From positions 1 to 61,096 of the forward strand of contig JAGBKI010000016.1 in NCBI GenBank assembly GCA_017933995.1: DNA of 61,096 nucleotides. The letters run 5' to 3'. Origin of the DNA: Bacteroidaceae bacterium. Its GTDB lineage: Bacteria; Bacteroidota; Bacteroidia; Bacteroidales; Bacteroidaceae. The position numbers were made by a program, and so were the translations under genes. Below are positions 59,260 to 61,096 of the stretch, one piece after another. Numbering within the stretch: the stretch's first letter is position 1; every line of letters begins with the position of its first letter. A model generated the notes under the pieces. It saw only the letters and a list, made by a program, of their open reading frames with translations. It did not search any database and was not told the DNA's origin.

Positions 59260-61096
59260 TCAGCGTTCCAGCGACACAGCGCGCCCGTCGTCGGTGAGGC
59301 CGCGCACGGAGATACGCAGCCGCTGCGCGTCGTGGGCGTTGCCGAAGAAGATACAAGTGGCGGGCGAGGCCGACGTGACGCGCAACGCGGGGTTCCAGTA
59401 GAGCGTGCGGCGGTGGTCCTCGTCGGTGGGGATGTCGGTGTGGCTGTAGTCGGGACTGTAGAAACGCGTGGGCGAGGCGAAGCCGTAGACGACGCGCTTC
59501 TCGCCGCGACGGCTCACCTTGCGCTCGCTCTGAAAAAGGTGCTCCTTCGTGTCCCAACTGACGTAGTCCTCGCGCAGGTAGGTGTACATGCCATATTCGC
59601 CGCTGGTGGGTTTCTTCTCGCCCTTGTGCTTTTTCATTATAATTAGGTGGCGCACCCACTCGGCGGGTATCCCGTATATGCCCAGCCCGGCCACGATACG
59701 CTGCTCCGGGTCGCCGATGTTGTTCACATAGAAGTTGGTGCGCGGTGCCACCTTGATAAATTTGCCTGGCATTTCGGGTATAGGCTCTTCGCCGAAGTAT
59801 TCGCTGTGGCGGCGCTTGGCGGGGACGGTGCGCTGCGGCTCTGTCGTGGTGAGCGACCAGGCCATCGTGTCGGCCTCGGCGGTGCCCGCAAGCGTCGTCG
59901 TGCTATAGTCCGAGAGATACTTGCGGCTTATCATCATCGCCGCCCAATAGGCACTGCCCGAGTGCAGCGTCTCGTCCTTGAGCAGTTCCAGTTCGCGGTC
60001 GAAATTGACGTAGACGCTGCCGTGGCGCAATCCGAACGCCTCGCCGCCACGGTAGTTCCAAATGCTGTAGCGCGCCAGCCCCCTCACGGGGTTCCGGGCG
60101 GTGACCACAGCGGTCTGCAGACGGCTGGGAATGGGCAGGCGCGGCAGTGTGTCGGGCCACTCGAAAAGTTCGTCGGCGTAAAGTTCGGAGGCCAGGCGGC
60201 TGTCGTGGCGCGGCGGCAGGATGTCCAGTTCGCGCCAGTCGAACGCCCGCGCGCCACCGCCGAACCAGCGGTTGAGGCGTATGCGGCAGTCGCGCTCGCG
60301 GCCCCGCCGGGGCGAGATGCGGAAGATGGAGATGCAGGCGTCGTGGAAGTCGACGTTGCTGGCGAAGACGAAACGACCCTGCGCGTCGGCCTTACCCTCG
60401 GCCTTGCCGTGGTAGCCCTGCGGGTCGAACATCGTCAGGCGCAGGTCGGCATGGGCGGCGGGGTTCCACTCGGTGCCGTCCTTGCCAGCGGCCTGCATCA
60501 CGGTGCCGCTCACGATGAACGCCTCCTCGATGGGGTGCGGATGGTCGAAACTGTCGCGGCGGCAGAGTTCGGCGAAACTGTTGGCGCGCCAGCCCTGCAC
60601 CATCAGCAGGAGGTCGAGCGCGGGCAGGCGCAGGCTGTCGGCCATTGCGAAATAGGCCGACGGGCGGTGGACGTAGCCGCGCAGTTCGGACGAGAGCAGC
60701 ATGTCGGCGGCCATGTTGTCGTCGTAGCCCTCGGCGATGAGGCTGGCGGCCTCGCGCACGGCGACAGACAGCGTGGCGCGGGCGGTGTCGCGGCGCGCAG
60801 TGTCGGTCGGGGCGGTGAGGGCGATGTTGAGACAAACGGGGTCGAAGGGGCCGTACTCCTGCGCGTTCTGCTGCACGGCGAGGCGCACGGGCGGCCTGTC
60901 GGCGTCGGCCCAGACGAGGCGCGTGGCCAGCGTGCGCCCCGTGGTGTCGATGAGTTCCACAACATTGACGCCCTCGCCCAGAGCCGTGGCGGGCAGGGCG
61001 AGCGTGCGCTCCGCGCTGTCGGCGGCCAGGCTCTCGAAAAAACACAGCGCGCCCCGGCACGTCACCACCACGCCCAGCGTGTCGGCAGCCGACGGC
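59260..61096 (-). CDS. Large surface or periplasmic protein, MG2-like, 5' partial
   Basis: The frame is open from the right edge (61096) to the stop at 59260, at least 612 residues; the start lies beyond the window. The upstream part (GVNVVELIDTTGRTLATRLV, then YGPFDPVCLNI) looks like alpha-2-macroglobulin/MG2-type beta domains followed by a carboxypeptidase-regulatory-like region. The later part (SGTVMQAAGKDG, WNYRGGEAFG, RTLYWNPALRV) resembles large Bacteroidetes proteins with TonB-plug-like parts. The precise family is unsure. No membrane segment is visible in this part. It is transcribed towards tatC and converges with it. Confidence 0.8.
   Translation of the reverse strand, partial: PSAADTLGVVVTCRGALCFFESLAADSAERTLALPATALGEGVNVVELIDTTGRTLATRLVWADADRPPVRLAVQQNAQEYGPFDPVCLNIALTAPTDTARRDTARATLSVAVREAASLIAEGYDDNMAADMLLSSELRGYVHRPSAYFAMADSLRLPALDLLLMVQGWRANSFAELCRRDSFDHPHPIEEAFIVSGTVMQAAGKDGTEWNPAAHADLRLTMFDPQGYHGKAEGKADAQGRFVFASNVDFHDACISIFRISPRRGRERDCRIRLNRWFGGGARAFDWRELDILPPRHDSRLASELYADELFEWPDTLPRLPIPSRLQTAVVTARNPVRGLARYSIWNYRGGEAFGLRHGSVYVNFDRELELLKDETLHSGSAYWAAMMISRKYLSDYSTTTLAGTAEADTMAWSLTTTEPQRTVPAKRRHSEYFGEEPIPEMPGKFIKVAPRTNFYVNNIGDPEQRIVAGLGIYGIPAEWVRHLIIMKKHKGEKKPTSGEYGMYTYLREDYVSWDTKEHLFQSERKVSRRGEKRVVYGFASPTRFYSPDYSHTDIPTDEDHRRTLYWNPALRVTSASPATCIFFGNAHDAQRLRISVRGLTDDGRAVSLER

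Noticed and set aside
58217-59659. 480-codon minus-strand frame across tatC and the 21 bp array
   Set aside because: It overlaps tatA/tatC and the unrelated gene at 59260; the repetitive SQALELR part comes from the repeat array.
1-61096. tRNA or rRNA genes, prophage, insertion sequences with transposase, toxin-antitoxin or defence genes
   Set aside because: I looked for the GTTCRA tRNA arm, rRNA motifs, DDE transposase motifs and phage genes and saw none. Short degenerate RNA genes could still be missed.

Overview
This 61 kb window is a chromosomal segment of a GC-rich member of the Bacteroidales, plausibly Prevotellaceae or a close relative. Four things support this. Promoters carry the Bacteroidetes -7 box TAnnTTTG(C), and starts have little Shine-Dalgarno sequence. 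Several proteins are of Bacteroidetes type: an M16 peptidase, a long LepB, a long MraY, an FtsI with a PASTA domain, and an OstA-like protein beside SurA-like isomerases. There is a NapH/NapG-type polyferredoxin operon. The dcw genes run mraZ-rsmH-ftsL-ftsI-murE-mraY-murD-ftsW. Species cannot be fixed from sequence alone. I saw no tRNA, rRNA, CRISPR array, prophage or transposase gene.

Layout. 0-6 kb (+): an accessory envelope cluster with an SPFH-GYF gene broken by one amber codon, two lipoproteins, secreted SH3 and coiled-coil proteins, a second GYF protein and a small membrane protein. 6-16.5 kb: an LpxL-like acyltransferase (-), HU (-), a 930-residue M16 peptidase (+), dapB-lepB-wbqC-like (+) bracketed by two MITE-like palindromes, and a TGS-domain uridine kinase-like protein (-). 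16.6-25.2 kb (-): a ferredoxin / membrane Fe-S protein / C_GCAxxG_C_C operon, an outer-membrane biogenesis block (OstA-like, SurA-like, PpiC-like), guaB and a cyclophilin. 25.2-35.7 kb (-): the cell-wall and division cluster, which stops after ftsW. 36-42.3 kb (-): an MsbA-like ABC exporter, RNase H, argS and a DASS transporter. 42.7-46.5 kb: a TlpA-like thioredoxin protein (+), a 1 kb gene-free repeat hub, an OmpA lipoprotein (-) and a HAD phosphatase (-). 46.9-52 kb (+): a 1237-residue secreted protein behind a poly-G promoter, a small ORF and an AraC regulator. 52-59 kb (+): polyferredoxin, a Tat-type aldo/keto reductase with Fe-S motifs, a DUF1893 protein, an ECF S component, a TonB_C protein, tatA and tatC. 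The right edge holds a truncated MG2-like surface protein (-).

The most unusual content is non-coding. Five intergenic arrays have an exact 21 bp period; three of them are copies of one 88 bp, four-unit element. About nine sites carry iterated-unit hairpins, whose long complementary arms are built from 7-9 nt degenerate repeats. These sit in spacers and 5' leaders and, in one case, in frame inside a gene. There are also two about 190 bp MITE-like quasi-palindromes, an 86 bp triplicated promoter segment, a 26 bp x 6 array, and two large palindromes in the repeat hub. I know of no named family for the 21 bp arrays or the iterated-unit hairpins. They are my best candidates for something undescribed.
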